Shown here: in pieces, positions 14,389-24,717 of the stretch | How the letters are laid out: every line of letters begins with the position of its first letter | How positions within the stretch are numbered: the first letter of the stretch is position 1 | Source: Aristolochia californica | Lineage: Eukaryota > Streptophyta > Magnoliopsida > Piperales > Aristolochiaceae | Reading direction: 5' to 3' | Length of the DNA: 64,000 nt | NCBI GenBank assembly: GCA_029961685.1 | Contig: JARWKL010000002.1 | Span: forward strand, 17,514,908-17,578,907 | Made by a program: the position numbers and the translations under genes | Notes under the pieces: generated by a model | Told to the model about the DNA's origin: nothing | Databases searched by the model: none | What the model saw: only the letters and a program-made list of their open reading frames with translations

Positions 14389-14766
14389 GGATGAATTAGA
14401 AATCTCTTTCCAAGTCAATAGGGTTGAACTAGTGGAATTTCCCAAACTTGGACTATTAAACTTTTGTGTTTGTTTGTGGCGTGTGAATACATTTTGTTTA
14501 CTTATTATTGTTATTGTTTTAAAAAATTTTCATTCATAAACTCTAAAATTTTCACGCTTTTGTGATCTATTTACTTTTATCATATGGTTTAAGAGATAAA
14601 TTGAAAGTGAAAACTCAAAGTTTTGATTTAAGAAAATAGTATACATATAAAATGGAATGGAAATTCATAAATGTAGAGAGAGATAATTCCAAAAAGTGTG
14701 TGTTACTTTTAGGGATTGTAAACTCTTTTAGTTTTTATAAATTAGGTTTTTCAATCATCGGGAAAG

Positions 14767-14778
14767 GTGTGTGTGTGT

Positions 14779-14825
<47 letters not shown>

Positions 14826-14850
14826 GGGGGGGGGGGAGGGGGGAGGGAGG
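14767..14850 (+). repeat. (GT)n microsatellite followed by poly-G
   Basis: About 42 bp of GT repeats (14767-14808) run into an uninterrupted G28 (14809-14836) and then broken G-runs. The tract sits exactly at the monomer G-rich block and accounts for part of the 796-bp spacing between the anchors at 14323 and 15119. Exact lengths of such tracts are prone to sequencing and assembly error. Confidence 0.95.
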
Positions 14851-14860
14851 ATTTTTAACT

Positions 14861-14956
14861 GAATGTTGATTCCCAATCCGTAAGTCATTTCTAACAAAAA
14901 TATAGCCCGAATGTTGATTCCCAATCCGTAAGTCATTTCTAACAAAAATATAGCCC
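14861..14956 (+). repeat. 48-bp perfect tandem duplication
   Basis: Bases 14861-14908 are repeated exactly at 14909-14956, directly after the GT/poly-G tract. The duplicated piece runs from GAATGTTGATTCCC to TATAGCCC of the monomer. Perfect identity, in an array where monomers otherwise differ at many sites, points to a recent local event. Confidence 0.95.
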
Positions 14957-16404
14957 GTCACGCTTGACTGACCGATAAATCACTTTACAATCATCTATTA
15001 TTGTTATGTCAGCTTTTTGTAATTGGGTAAAATAATGGCTTGTTTGAGTTGGGTAACTATCCCACCGCACATTCACTTGAGAATTTACTGAGCTTTTGTT
15101 GTCTATTGTAAAAGGTTTCGATCCATAGGTCATTTCGGTCTTTAACATGTTTCAAGCATGCATATCCATATTTATAACAGGGTAGGATCAATTAGAAATC
15201 TCTTTTCAAGCAATTAGGGTTGAACTAGTAGAATTTCCCAAACTTGGACAAAAAAATTTTGTGTTCGTTTGTGGTGTGTGAATAAATTTTCTTTACTTTC
15301 ATTTGTTATTGTTTTAAAATTTTTCGATACATAAAATCTAAAATTTTCTTTATGTAGTAATCTAATTGGCTTTATCTTTTTGTTTACGAGATAAACGAAA
15401 AGTTACAACTCATAGTTTTATTTAAGAAAAAATTATACATCTAAAATGGAATTGAAATGCACAAATGTAGAGCGAGATAATACCAAAAACTCCCAGTAAT
15501 TTTAAGGTATTGTAAACCCTTTTAGTTTTAAAATATTAGGTTTCATAATCATCAGAAAAAGGGAAAGGCAAGGGAATTTTAACTGAGTGTTGACTCCAAA
15601 TCCATATGTCAATTCTTACAAAAATATAGCCCGTTACACATGATTGATCGGTAAATCACTTTACAATCATCTATGATTGTTATGTCAGTTTTTTTGTAAA
15701 TTGGCAAAATAATGGCTTGCTTGAATCGGGTAAATTTCCCATCGCACGTTCACTTGAGAATATAATGAGCATTTGTTGTTCGCTTTAAAAGGTTTGGATC
15801 CACGGGTCATTTGCATCTTTAACATGTTTCAAGCTTGCTTATCCATATTTAAAACATGTTAGCATCAATTAGAAATCTCTTTCCAAGCCATTTGTGTTGA
15901 ATTAGAGGAATTTCTCAAACTTGGATAGTTAAACTTATGTGTTCGTTTGTGGCATGAACATAAATTTTCTTTCCTTATATTTTTTATTGTTTAATAATTT
16001 TCTATACATAAACTCTAAAGTTTTCATTAAGTTATGATCTATTTGCCTTTATCTTTTTTTTTACGAGATAAATGGAAAGTGAAAACTCAAAATTTAAATT
16101 TAAGAAAATAGTATACATAAAAAATGGAATGGAAATGCACAAATGTAGTGAGAGAAAATTCCACAAAGTCTCATTAACTTTTAGGGATTGTAAACTCTTT
16201 TAGTTTTTAAATATTAAGTTTTGCAATCATCGGGAAAGGGGGGGAGGGGATTTGTAACTTGAGAATTTAATGAGCACTTGTTGTTCGCTTTAAAAGTATT
16301 GGATCCACATGTCATTTGCATATTTAACATGTTTCAAGCATGCATATCCATATTTAAAACATGTTAAGATCAATTAGAAATCTCTTTCCAAGCCATATGG
16401 GTTG

Positions 16405-17045
16405 TGTTGAATTTAGGATCCCTTTTCCATGGTCACGAACAAGAGAAAGAAGAAAGAAAACCGAGAAAAGGGGAGGAAAGCTCTCGGTAGAGAAGAGAAA
16501 AAAAATAAAAAGAGAAGAGTGGGCTGCACCAAGTAAGGAGAGGGAGAGAGAGAACCAACTCGGGATTGAATGTGTGAATTGATTAATTTTGACGTGCAAG
16601 ACTTCTCTTTATAGTAGAGGAGGAGGTAGAGTCCTTATTCAAATTATCATTCAATCCTAATTACATTCCAACTCTAACTCTTCAATATAAGTAAGTCTAT
16701 TTCAAATAAACAACTAGAACACCAACTTGAGTAGAACTTGGAGTCTTGTATTATTCACATGAAGGGAATGGATAAGCCAGCTCGTAGCCTTATCCTTGTG
16801 GGCCCCTCATGATCTCCCAGCACTCCTTGATAAGAGTTCCAGCTCGTGAGATCTTTGTGGGTCCCACTTGATCTTCAAATATTCTAAATTAATTTAGCTT
16901 GTTCTTCTTGCTTCCTTAACTCGTGCTTACTTTGCGAGAGGACTCTTCTTGGTGTCCCACATCCTCTAGGACTCTTCTTGATGACTTATGTCCTTATGGT
17001 GGGTCCCACCAGCTCGATCACCATGGTGAGTCCCACATTGTAACA
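16405..17045 (-). repeat. 3' LTR of the copia element (641 bp)
   Basis: Read on the minus strand the LTR starts TGTTACAATG and ends AATTCAACA, giving TG...CA ends and short TGTT/AACA terminal inverted repeats. It begins immediately after the polypurine tract and ends at satellite sequence. Inside are two copies of AAGAAGAGTCCT and several GTGGGACCCAC-type motifs in the probable U3, then a TATAAAG box and a pyrimidine-rich stretch. With the partner LTR lost, insertion age cannot be estimated from LTR divergence. Confidence 0.92.
16607..16613 (-). promoter_or_regulatory. Probable TATA box of the copia LTR
   Basis: TATAAAG on the minus strand inside the LTR, followed downstream by a C/T-rich leader that would lie in R-U5. 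Position and sequence fit the core promoter of a plant LTR. Transcription from this 3' LTR would run leftwards into satellite block A. Confidence 0.6.
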
Positions 17046-17054
17046 CTCCCCCTC
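17046..17054 (-). other. Polypurine tract of the copia element
   Basis: GAGGGGGAG on the minus strand, directly before the TGTTACA start of the 3' LTR. It overlaps the stop codon of the RNase H frame (17053-17055). This is the expected plus-strand primer position. Confidence 0.85.
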
Positions 17055-17424
17055 AAGTTGGGGGTGAGAAGACATCATAAATGCCCAACTTGCTGCATAT
17101 AGTAGACATAATCTTGTGAGTGACTGGTTTGGTAAGGATGTCTGCAAATTGATTTTGTGATGAGATGTGCTTCAGGAATAAGAGACCAGCTTGAAATTTT
17201 TCTCGTATAAAGTGGCAATCTACCTCAATGTACTTTGTTCTCTCATGGAAGAATGAATTAGATAAAATATGTATTGCTGCTTGATTATCATAGTATAGAT
17301 CAATTGGAGCTTCTTTATAAAATCCCAATTCAGTGAGAAGATACCTTATCCATAAAAGTTCATTTATAGTGTTTGCCATGGCTCTGTATTCTGCTTCTAC
17401 ACTTGACCGTGCTACTATATTTTA
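17053..17424 (-). pseudogene. Copia pol: RNase H domain, separated from RT by a stop
   Basis: An open frame of about 120 codons in the same frame as the RT segment but cut off from it by TAA at 17422-17424. The copia family normally has glutamine there (KKQ...VARSS), so this looks like CAA changed to TAA. Visible family motifs are ARSSVEAEYRAMA, then LYYDNQAAIHI with the aspartate expected in the active site, the HERTKYIEVDCHFIRE block and the terminal QFADILTKP. The frame ends normally at the polypurine tract. This is the best preserved segment of the element. Confidence 0.9.
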
Positions 17425-18560
17425 TTTTTTACTTTTCCATGTAACCAGATTTCCTCCAACCATCGTGCAAAAACCAGAAGTAAATTTTCTATCATCTGGG
17501 GATCCAACCCAATCTGCATCCGTGAATCCCTCAATGTTGAAGTGACCATGTTTTTTATAGAGGATCCCCCTTCCAGGAGCCCCTTTCAGATAACGTATTA
17601 TCCTCTCAAGTGCTTGCCAGTGACTAAGTTGGGGCTTGTGCATATACTGACTTACCACACTTACTGCATATGAAATGTTTGGCCTCGTTACACATAGGTA
17701 AATAAGTCGTCCCACTAACTTTTGATATTTGCCAATATCAACATCTTCTTCAGTGCCTCCACATAATTTTGTATTTGCATCCATAGGAGTGTCTACCAGT
17801 TTGCATCCCATCATACCTATTTCTTCTAATAGATCAAGGGCATATTTTCTTTGGGATAGAATAATCCCATGTCTGGATTGTAAGACCTCATTACCCGAAA
17901 AGTATTTTAGTAATCCAAGATCCTTTGTCTTGAATCCAACACATATTCTCTCTATTATTTTCTGAATGCCCTCAGAATCACTCCCATTTAAAATAATATA
18001 ATCAACATAAACATCAAGAATCACCTTACCTCTTGTTGTGTTCTCAATAAATACTGAGTGGTCTACAGAGCATCTGTAAAAACCTACCCGTATGATGGCT
18101 TGACTAAATTTCTCAAACCATGCCCGTGGGGATTGCTTTAGTCCATATAAAGATTTTTTAAGACAACATACGAACTCCCCCTCAACCACATATCCAGGTG
18201 GTTGTTGCATATAAATATCTTCTTTGATATCACCAATGAGAAATGCATTTTTTACATCCAATTAATATATTGGCCATGATGAATTAGCTGCCAAGAATAA
18301 TAATATACGTATCGAGGTCATTTTTGCCACTAGAGAGAATGTCTCATCATAATCAATGCCATAGCATTGAATGTATCCTTTTGCAACCAGTCGAGCCTTC
18401 AATCGTGCAATAGTCCATCTGGATTATGTTTTACTATATAAACCCACTTGCAACCAATGGGTTTTTTATCTGTTGGTAGAGGAACCAGTGACCATGTATG
18501 ATTATTATTGAGTGCCTTCATTTCTTCATCCATTGTTGCCTTCCGTTGGAGAGCCTCCTA
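17425..18560 (-). pseudogene. Copia pol: reverse transcriptase (RVT_2), inactivated
   Basis: Family motifs appear in order: MDEEMKALNNNHTW, GCKWVY, then after a frameshift [45 protein letters not shown], the catalytic region, and SRPN/TRPN-type and YLKGAPGRGI blocks. Defects seen are a frameshift near 18415, TAA before LDVKNAFL (18262-18264) where the family has glutamine, an in-frame TAG near 18558, and a changed catalytic motif. The usual YVDD reads YVDY near 18000, because the second aspartate codon is TAT. A 279-codon stretch (17425-18261) remains open. The protein could not be made in full or be catalytically normal. Confidence 0.9.
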
Positions 18561-18689
18561 ATATGACTGTGGAACAGATATGGAGGAAATAGAAGAAAGA
18601 AACTGACAACATAAAGGTTAGAGGCGATGATGAGACACAAAATTTGAGATAGGATGACAAGTAGAAGGTTGAGTGCATGAACGAGGTTC

Positions 18690-19742
18690 TTTTCATATAG
18701 CAATAGGACGAGTATCAAATTCAGGACCAAAAATGACTGGTGATGAAGGACTTACTTCTGGTTGATCCGACAACTCAGTAGGTGTGGTATCGGCCATTGT
18801 CTTTGGGGCCTGAACAATCTCTTTATCACGAGGCACAACTGGTCGAGGAGAACTTGGTACTGATGACATACCAGGTGGAGCGCTATTAGAATAATATGAG
18901 TCTTCAAAGAATGTTAAATCCATGGACACAAATAAACGTTGCAAAGTGGGACTATAACAAACATAACCCTTTTGTGTGCGAGAGTATCCCAAAAAGATAC
19001 ACTTTATAGATTTAGGGTCAAGTTTGCTGCGTCTAGGTAAAGTATTATGAACAAAACATTGACAACCGAAGACTTTCAATGGTAATGCAAACGAATCATC
19101 ATGTGGTAATAGTTTAGAGTAGGGAGATTTATTCCCAAGAACAGTAGACGGTTGACGATTTATAAGAAAACAGGATGTAAGGCAAGCATGGGGCCAATAA
19201 AAATATGGAACTTTCATGGCATATAATATACCTCGAGCTATCTCAAGAATATGACAATTTTTTCGTTCGGGTACACCATTTTTTTCAGGAGTGTAGGCAC
19301 ATGATGTCTGATGGATAATGTCATTCTCTTGACAAAAGGAGTCAAGGTCTTTTGAAATATACTATTTGGCATTGTTAGATCAGAGGATTTTTATCTTCTG
19401 ACCAAATTGTGTGAGTACCATCACATAAAAAGATTTAAAAATAGATGGTATCTCATAACGCTCTTTAAAAATAAACAACCAAGTTATGCGAGTGAACTCA
19501 TCAATAAAAGTGATAAAATATTTGCTTGAGAAATATTAGAGACACTCAAAGGCCCCCAAACATCAGTATGAATCAATGAAAAAGGAATGTTACTTTTGAC
19601 TTCTGGATGAGGAGAGTATGTACTTCTTTGATGTTTACTTAACTGACACACTTCACAACTGAATTCTGACCTTATTTTAAGAGATGAAAACATATGATGA
19701 AGGGATTGTATGGAAGGATGCCCCAACCGATTGTGCCATAAT
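18690..19742 (-). pseudogene. Copia pol: GAG-pre-integrase and integrase, inactivated
   Basis: The zinc-binding HHCC segment is visible as WHNRLGHPS ... CEVCQLSKH, followed by HTDVWGPLS with the first catalytic aspartate. The frame then shifts near 19530. The second catalytic aspartate region (family RSDN) reads stop-S-N-N, so both a nonsense change and an Asp-to-Asn change are present (near 19393-19402). The glutamate region survives as NGVPERKN. The C-terminal part (18693-19217) is open for 174 codons and contains SPYSKLLP, LKVFGCQCFVHN, KCIFLGYSRTQKGYVCY and a proline/serine-rich linker. Integration activity is lost. Confidence 0.88.
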
Positions 19743-20121
19743 CATGTCTCATTCTCAGTAGTAGACACCATATTGACCTTTGGCACGTCCAAGTAGTAGA
19801 GTCTCCCTTGTTCATGGCCTTCACTAATCACCCGCTTCGTTATAAGATCCTGAAAAACACATGAAGTAGGTTAGAAGTTAACCGAGCAATTAAAATATTT
19901 TGTAAGCTGACTCATAGAGAGCAAGTTTTAAGGAAAGGAAGGAACAAAAAGAATATCATTGAACAGAAGTGATGGGGTGACAGAAGTGGAACCTTTTCCA
20001 TGGACTTTGGTTTGAGAACCGTCAGTTATGGTAACAAACTTGTGTGAAAGACTCGAAGATAAAGAATGTAATAAAGTTTTGTTACCTGTTGATGCTCGGA
20101 GGCTCCTGAATCAAGTATCTA
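19743..20121 (-). pseudogene. Copia pol: aspartic protease region, inactivated
   Basis: The active-site stretch reads stop-ILDSGASEH, where the family has WILDSGASEH. The tryptophan codon TGG has become TAG at 20119-20121. A one-base deletion just after the SEH residues shifts the frame into GNKTLLHSLSS and TITDGSQTKVHGKG. Two more in-frame stops lie further on, before NLLSMSQLT and after NCSVNF, and a fourth before LWHNRLGH. The retained DSGAS triad identifies it as a retroviral-type protease. Confidence 0.85.
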
Positions 20122-20805
20122 GGATGAAGACGAGGCAGATAGCATACCTGAAGCAGTAGTGGCAGTAGTAGTGGTAGAGGGGCTAGGAGAAGACCCTAGC
20201 ATGGTCTTCATTTTCTGATATAATACATACTCTTCATCAGTAATAATTTTCTGTCCAACTGGTGTTGGGGGATGGTTTGCTTGTGCATCACTTATGAGGG
20301 CTTGATTAGCCCTTATTGATTCTGACTTGTCATTATTAGCCTTATAGCATATTTCTTTATAGTGTCCATATCTACCACAGTAAGGGCATGCCCTATAACG
20401 GCACTGGTCTATAGTGTGGCCCAAAAATTTACAATGAGTGCATTTAATATCATATCATCTGCCAGCACTATAGGGTCTATGCAGTGTATCAGGGCATGAA
20501 TATAGTTTAGTACATGTCTCCCAAATATGTTTAGAAATATCAAGATAACCTTACTAGAGACATGTTCTTCCATGCTATTTATCAGCCAACCAATTACCAA
20601 AGTATCATTCTTTAGCCATTTCATACAAAAAATATCATCTTCATCAAGAGGTGGTCCTCGGGTAGTGAGGTGACCAAGAAGGTCTTTGGTTATGAGAAAC
20701 CTCCTAACCGAGATGGACCAACTCATAAAGTTTGATTCCCCCACGTAAGGGTATGAAGCTGATTTTCAGTATATCAACTTTCATATTCATATTCTCATCA
20801 GCCAT
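20119..20805 (-). pseudogene. Copia gag, internally deleted, two CCHC knuckles
   Basis: A possible start (MADENMN) lies at 20805. A second frame carries the N-terminal gag block ESNFMSWSISVRRFLI and WLKNDTLVIGWLINSME (20409-20744). A third frame carries two zinc knuckles matching CX2CX4HX4C: CTHCKFLGHTIDQC and CPYCGRYGHYKEIC. The block between IFLNIFG and the first knuckle is far too short for a copia gag, so much of the middle (UBN2 region) appears deleted. The protein ends at the TAG that interrupts the protease. At least two frame changes are needed to read it. Confidence 0.85.
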
Positions 20806-20843
20806 GACAGGCTCTTCTTCTTCAAAAAACTTCAAATAATACT

Positions 20844-23800
20844 CTTATTGATGAGAATTTGTTGTTCAGTTTAAAAGGTTTGGATCCACAAATTATTTGA
20901 ATCTTTAACATGTTTCAAGCATGTATATCCATATTCAAAACATGTTAGGATCAATTAGAAATCTTTACAAGCCTTTGGGGTTGAACTAGAGGAATTTCCA
21001 GAACGTGGACACAAAAACTTTTGTGTTTGTTTGTGGTGTGTGAATAAATTATCTTTACTCTCAATTTTTATTGTTTTTAATTTTTTCCATAAATAATCTC
21101 TAAAATTTTAATTTTGTTGTGATCTATTTGTCTTTATCTATTTGTGTACGAGATAAAAGGCAAGCAAAAACTTAAAATTTTGATTTAAGAAAAAAATATA
21201 CATCTAAAATGGAATGGAAATGCACAAATAAAGAGAGAGATAATTGCAAAAAGTCTCTTTAACTTTTAGGGATTGTAAACTCTTTTAGTTTTTATATATT
21301 AGGTTTTCCAATGATCGGGAAAAGGGGGAGGCGGTGGATTTTTAACTAATGTTGTCTCTCAATAAATAAGTCATTTCTCACAAAAATATATCCCGTTACA
21401 CATGATTGGCCAAAAAATCACATTACAATCATCTATGATTATTAGGTCAGCGTTTTGTAAATGGGCAAAATAATGGCTTGTTTGACTCGGGTAAATATCC
21501 CACCTAACGTCCACTTGAGAATTTAATGAGCATTTGTTGTTCGATTAAAAAGGTTTGGATCCACACTTCATTTGCATCTTTAACATGTTTCAAGCGTACA
21601 TATCCATATTTAAAACATGTTCGGATCAATTAGAAATCTCTTTCCAAGCCATTAGGGTTAAACTACTAGAATTTCCCAAACTTGGACAACAAAATTTTTT
21701 TGTTCATTTGTGGTGTATGAATAAATTTCTTTACTCTCATTTTTTATTGTTTTTAATTTTTTTCCATATGTAAAATCTAAAATTTTTATTTTGTTGTCAT
21801 CTATTTGCCTTTATCTTTTTGTTTACGAGATAAATGGAAAGTGAAAACTCAAATTTTTTATTTAAGAAAAAAATATGCATCTAAAATAGAATGGAAATGC
21901 ACAAATGTGGTAAGAGATAATTCCAGAAAGTCCCCGTAACTTTTAATTTTTATATATTAGGTTTCACAGTCATCGGGAAAAATGGGAGGTGTGGGATTTT
22001 TAACTTAGTGTTGACTCCCAATCCATAAGTCATTTCTTCCATAAATATAGCCCGTTATGCATGATTGACTGATAAATCACTTTACAATCCTCTATGATTG
22101 TTACGTCACCTTTTTATAAATTGGCATAATAAAGGCTTGTTTGACTCGAGTAAATATTCCTCTGCACGTTCACTTGAGAATTTCAGGAGCAGTTGTTGTT
22201 CGCTTTAAAAGGTTTTGATCCACAGGACATTTGAATCGTTAACATGCTTCAAGCATGCATATCCATTTTTAAAACATGTTAGGATCAATTAGAAATCTCT
22301 TTCCAAGTCATTAGGGTTGAACTAGTGGAATTTCCCAAATATGGACAAAAAACCTTTTTTGTTCGTTTGTGGTGTGTGAATAAATTTTCTTTACACTCAT
22401 TTTTTATTAGTTTTAATTTTTTGATACATAAACTCTAAAATTTTTATTTTGCTGTGATCTATTTACCTTTATCTTTTTGTTTACGAGATAAAAGGAAAGT
22501 GAAAACTGAAATTTTTTATTTAAGAAAAAAGTATACATCTAAAATTGAATGGAAATGCAGAAATGTAGAGAGAGATAATTCGAAAAAGTCTCTTTATCTT
22601 TTATTTTTTATATTTAAGGTTTTGCCATCATCGGGAAAAGGGGGAGGCGGGAGATTTTTAACAGAGTGTTGACTCAAAATCCATAACTCATTTCTTACTA
22701 AAATATACCTCGTTACGCGTGATTCACCGATAAAACATATTCAAATCATCTATGATTGTTAGGTCAGCTTTTGTAAATTGGCAAAACAATGGCTTCTTTG
22801 ACTCGGGCAAATATTCCACCGCACATTCACTTGAGAATTTAATGAGCATTTGTTGTTCGCCTTAAAAGGTTTGGATCCACATGTCCTTGGCATCTTTAAA
22901 ATGTTTCAAACATGCTTATCTATATTTAAAACATGTTATGATCAATTTGAAAACTCTTTCCACGCTATTACGGTTGAACAAGTGGAATTTCCCAAACTTG
23001 GACGACAAAACAATTGTGTTCGTTTGTGGTGTGTGAATAAATTTTTTCTATTCTCATTTGTGGTGTGTAAAATCTAAAATTTTCAATTTGTTGCTATTTG
23101 CCTTTATCTTTTTTTTTTTTACGAGATAAATGGAAAATGAAAACTCAATGTTTCGAATTAAGAAAAAAGTATACATCTAAAATGGAATGGAAATGCACAA
23201 TTGTAGATTGAGATAATTCCAAAAAGTCTCTGTAACTTTTAGGGATTGTAAACTCTTTTATTTTTTATATATTAGGTTTTGCAATCATAATGAAAAGGAG
23301 GGGGGGGGGGGGGGGGCGGGGGGGCGGGGGGCATGGAGTTTTTTCTCCCAATCCATAAGTCATTTTTTAAAAAAATATAGCCCGTTACACATGATTGATC
23401 GATAAATCACTTTACAATCATCTATGATTGTTAGGTAAGCTTTTTTCAAATGGGAAAAATAATGGCATGTTTGACTCAAGTAAATATCCCACCGCACGTT
23501 CACTTGACAATTTAATGAACATTTGTTGTTCACTTTAAAAGGTTTCGGTCCACAGATCATTTGAATCTTTAACATCTTTCAAGCATGCATATCCATATTT
23601 AAAACATGTGACGATCAATTAGAAATCTCTTTCCAAGCCATTAGGGTTGAACTAGTGGAATTTCCCAAACTTGGACAAGAAAACTTTTGTGTTCGTTAGT
23701 GGTGTGTGAATAAATTTTCTTTACTCTCATTTGTGATTTTTTTTAATTTTTTCCATACATAAACTCTAAAATTTTCATTTTGTTGTGGTCTATTTGCCTT

Positions 23801-24146
23801 TATCTTTTTGTTTACAAGATAAATGGAAAGTGAAAACTCATAGTTTTGTTTTAAGAGAAAAGTATACATCTAAAATGGAATGAAAATGCACAAATCTAGA
23901 GAGAAATAATACCAAAAAGTCTCATTAACTTGTAGGGATTGTAAAATCTTTTAGTTTTTATATATTAGGTTTTGAAATCCTTGGGAGAAAAGGGAGGCAT
24001 GGGATTTTTAATTGAGTGTTGATTCCCAATCCTGAAGTCATTTCTTACAAATATATAGCCTGTTAAACATGATTGATCGATAAATCACTTTACAATCATC
24101 TATGATCGTTTGGTTAGCTTTTTGTAAATGGGCAAAGTAAAGGCTT
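20844..24146 (+). repeat. Satellite array block B
   Basis: About five monomers in the same orientation as block A, with anchors at 20882, 21557, 22216, 22873 and 23546 (spacings 675, 659, 657, 673). The first monomer is a fragment that begins at the copia deletion junction near 20844. The TRIM-like insertion interrupts the last monomer at 24147, within GGCTTGTTTGACTC. No host gene is present. Confidence 0.96.
23300..23331 (+). repeat. Poly-G expansion in the satellite G-rich block
   Basis: G17, C, G7, C, G6 at the same monomer position as the expansion at 14809 and the quadruplex-type sequence at 13396. The following monomer segment (GATTTTTAACTGAGTG) is altered and shortened, suggesting slippage or repair at this site. 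Confidence 0.9.
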
Positions 24147-24228
24147 TGTTAAGCACCTAGCCAATACTACCCAAAAGACCGGCCTGTTTGGAATAGAAGG
24201 CACAGGTACTTAACCCAGGACCATAACA
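24147..24228 (-). repeat. TRIM-like LTR copy 1 (82 bp)
   Basis: Starts TGTTAAGCACCTAGCC and ends GGACCATAACA on the plus strand. It forms the left boundary with satellite. Confidence 0.85.
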
Positions 24229-24372
24229 TCACACCCACCTTCATGATCCAATGACCTCGACAGCCACACTCTAGCGAAAACCCACTCTAGTTTATGCTAG
24301 GTCGCCCCCTCCGCTCAGGACTCACTCCATGGGGATTTGAACTTGTGACATTGTGCCTACTTTGATACATAA

Positions 24373-24454
24373 AGTGAAGCACCTAGCCAATACTAGCCAA
24401 AAGACCGGCCTGTTAGGAGCGGAAGGCATAGGTACTTAACCTAGGACAATAAAT
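24373..24454 (-). repeat. TRIM-like LTR copy 2, eroded ends
   Basis: The core (GAAGCACCTAGCCAATACTA through GTACTTAACCTAGGAC) matches the other LTRs, but both ends are altered. The first bases read AAGTGAAGC rather than TGTTAAGC, and the CATAACA end reads AATAAAT. The next LTR begins about five bases later. Confidence 0.75.
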
Positions 24455-24458
24455 CAAA

Positions 24459-24540
24459 TGTTAAGCACCTAGCCAATACTACCAAAAAGATCGGCCTGTT
24501 AGGAGCGGAAGGCACAGGTACTTAACCCAGGACCGTAACA
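24459..24540 (-). repeat. TRIM-like LTR copy 3 (82 bp)
   Basis: TGTTAAGCACCTAGCC...GGACCGTAACA, nearly identical to copy 1. It is preceded by ATCAAA, which resembles the GATACCAAA that precedes copy 4. Confidence 0.85.
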
Positions 24541-24704
24541 TCACACCCACCTTCATGAGCCAATGACCACGGCGGCCACACTTTAGCGACTTCCCACTCT
24601 AGTTTATGTTAGGTCGCCCCCTCCACTAGGTAGCCCCCACCGCTCAGGAATCTCACTGCTTAGGACTCACACCACATGGATTCGAACTCGCGATGTAGCG
24701 CCCT

Positions 24705-24715
24705 CTTTGATACCA
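24705..24715 (-). other. Primer-binding site of the TRIM-like element
   Basis: On the minus strand TGGTATCAAAG follows the LTR end (AACA) after two bases. Plant LTR elements primed by initiator tRNA-Met typically carry TGGTATCAGAG here, so one base differs. This sets the element's orientation as minus. Confidence 0.75.
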
Positions 24716-24717
24716 AA

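Larger units (their letters stand above)
1..16404 (+). repeat. Satellite array block A (about 676-680 bp monomer)
   Basis: Head-to-tail tandem satellite, all copies in one orientation. A BamHI-like anchor (GGATCC or a one-base variant, preceded by AAAAGGTTT) recurs at 298, 958, 1636, 2314, 2941, 3622, 4300, 4979, 5659, 6337, 7014, 7694, 8374, 9056, 9688, 10366, 11042, 11721, 12399, 12996, 13648, 14323, 15119, 15796 and 16301. Most spacings are 675-682. Short spacings mark internal deletions: about 52 bp near 2827, about 48 bp near 9105, about 80 bp in two pieces between 12860 and 12975, and about 170 bp near 16258. The long spacing 14323-15119 is a simple-repeat expansion plus a 48-bp duplication. 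The block ends where the copia LTR starts. There is no host gene in it. Confidence 0.97.
16405..20843 (-). mobile_element. Ty1/copia LTR retrotransposon, 5'-truncated and degenerate
   Basis: On the minus strand the order is gag, protease, integrase, reverse transcriptase, RNase H, polypurine tract, 3' LTR. Integrase before reverse transcriptase is the copia order. The 3' LTR (16405-17045) abuts satellite, and GGTTG at 16400-16404 would be one target-site copy. At the other end there is no 5' LTR and no primer-binding site: only about 40 bp precede a possible gag start at 20805, and satellite then resumes near 20844. The satellite on that side resumes about 540 bp further along the monomer than it stopped on the LTR side. 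A deletion after insertion therefore removed the 5' LTR, leader and adjoining satellite together. The insertion is not mobile by itself. Confidence 0.93.

Noticed and set aside
14751..14961. Proline/threonine/histidine-rich ORFs over the GT/poly-G tract
   Set aside because: They are translations of a simple repeat.
112..15148. Dozens of 60-90-codon ORFs on both strands of the satellite as separate genes
   Set aside because: They are the same two or three monomer frames repeated every 676 bp, with no recognised domain and no gene-like spacing; one example is kept as a low-confidence note.
16354..16599. Minus-strand 81-codon ORF at the LTR end with a hydrophobic stretch
   Set aside because: It lies in the pyrimidine-rich R-U5 part of the copia LTR and crosses into satellite; the leucine/phenylalanine-rich peptide reflects CT-rich leader sequence.
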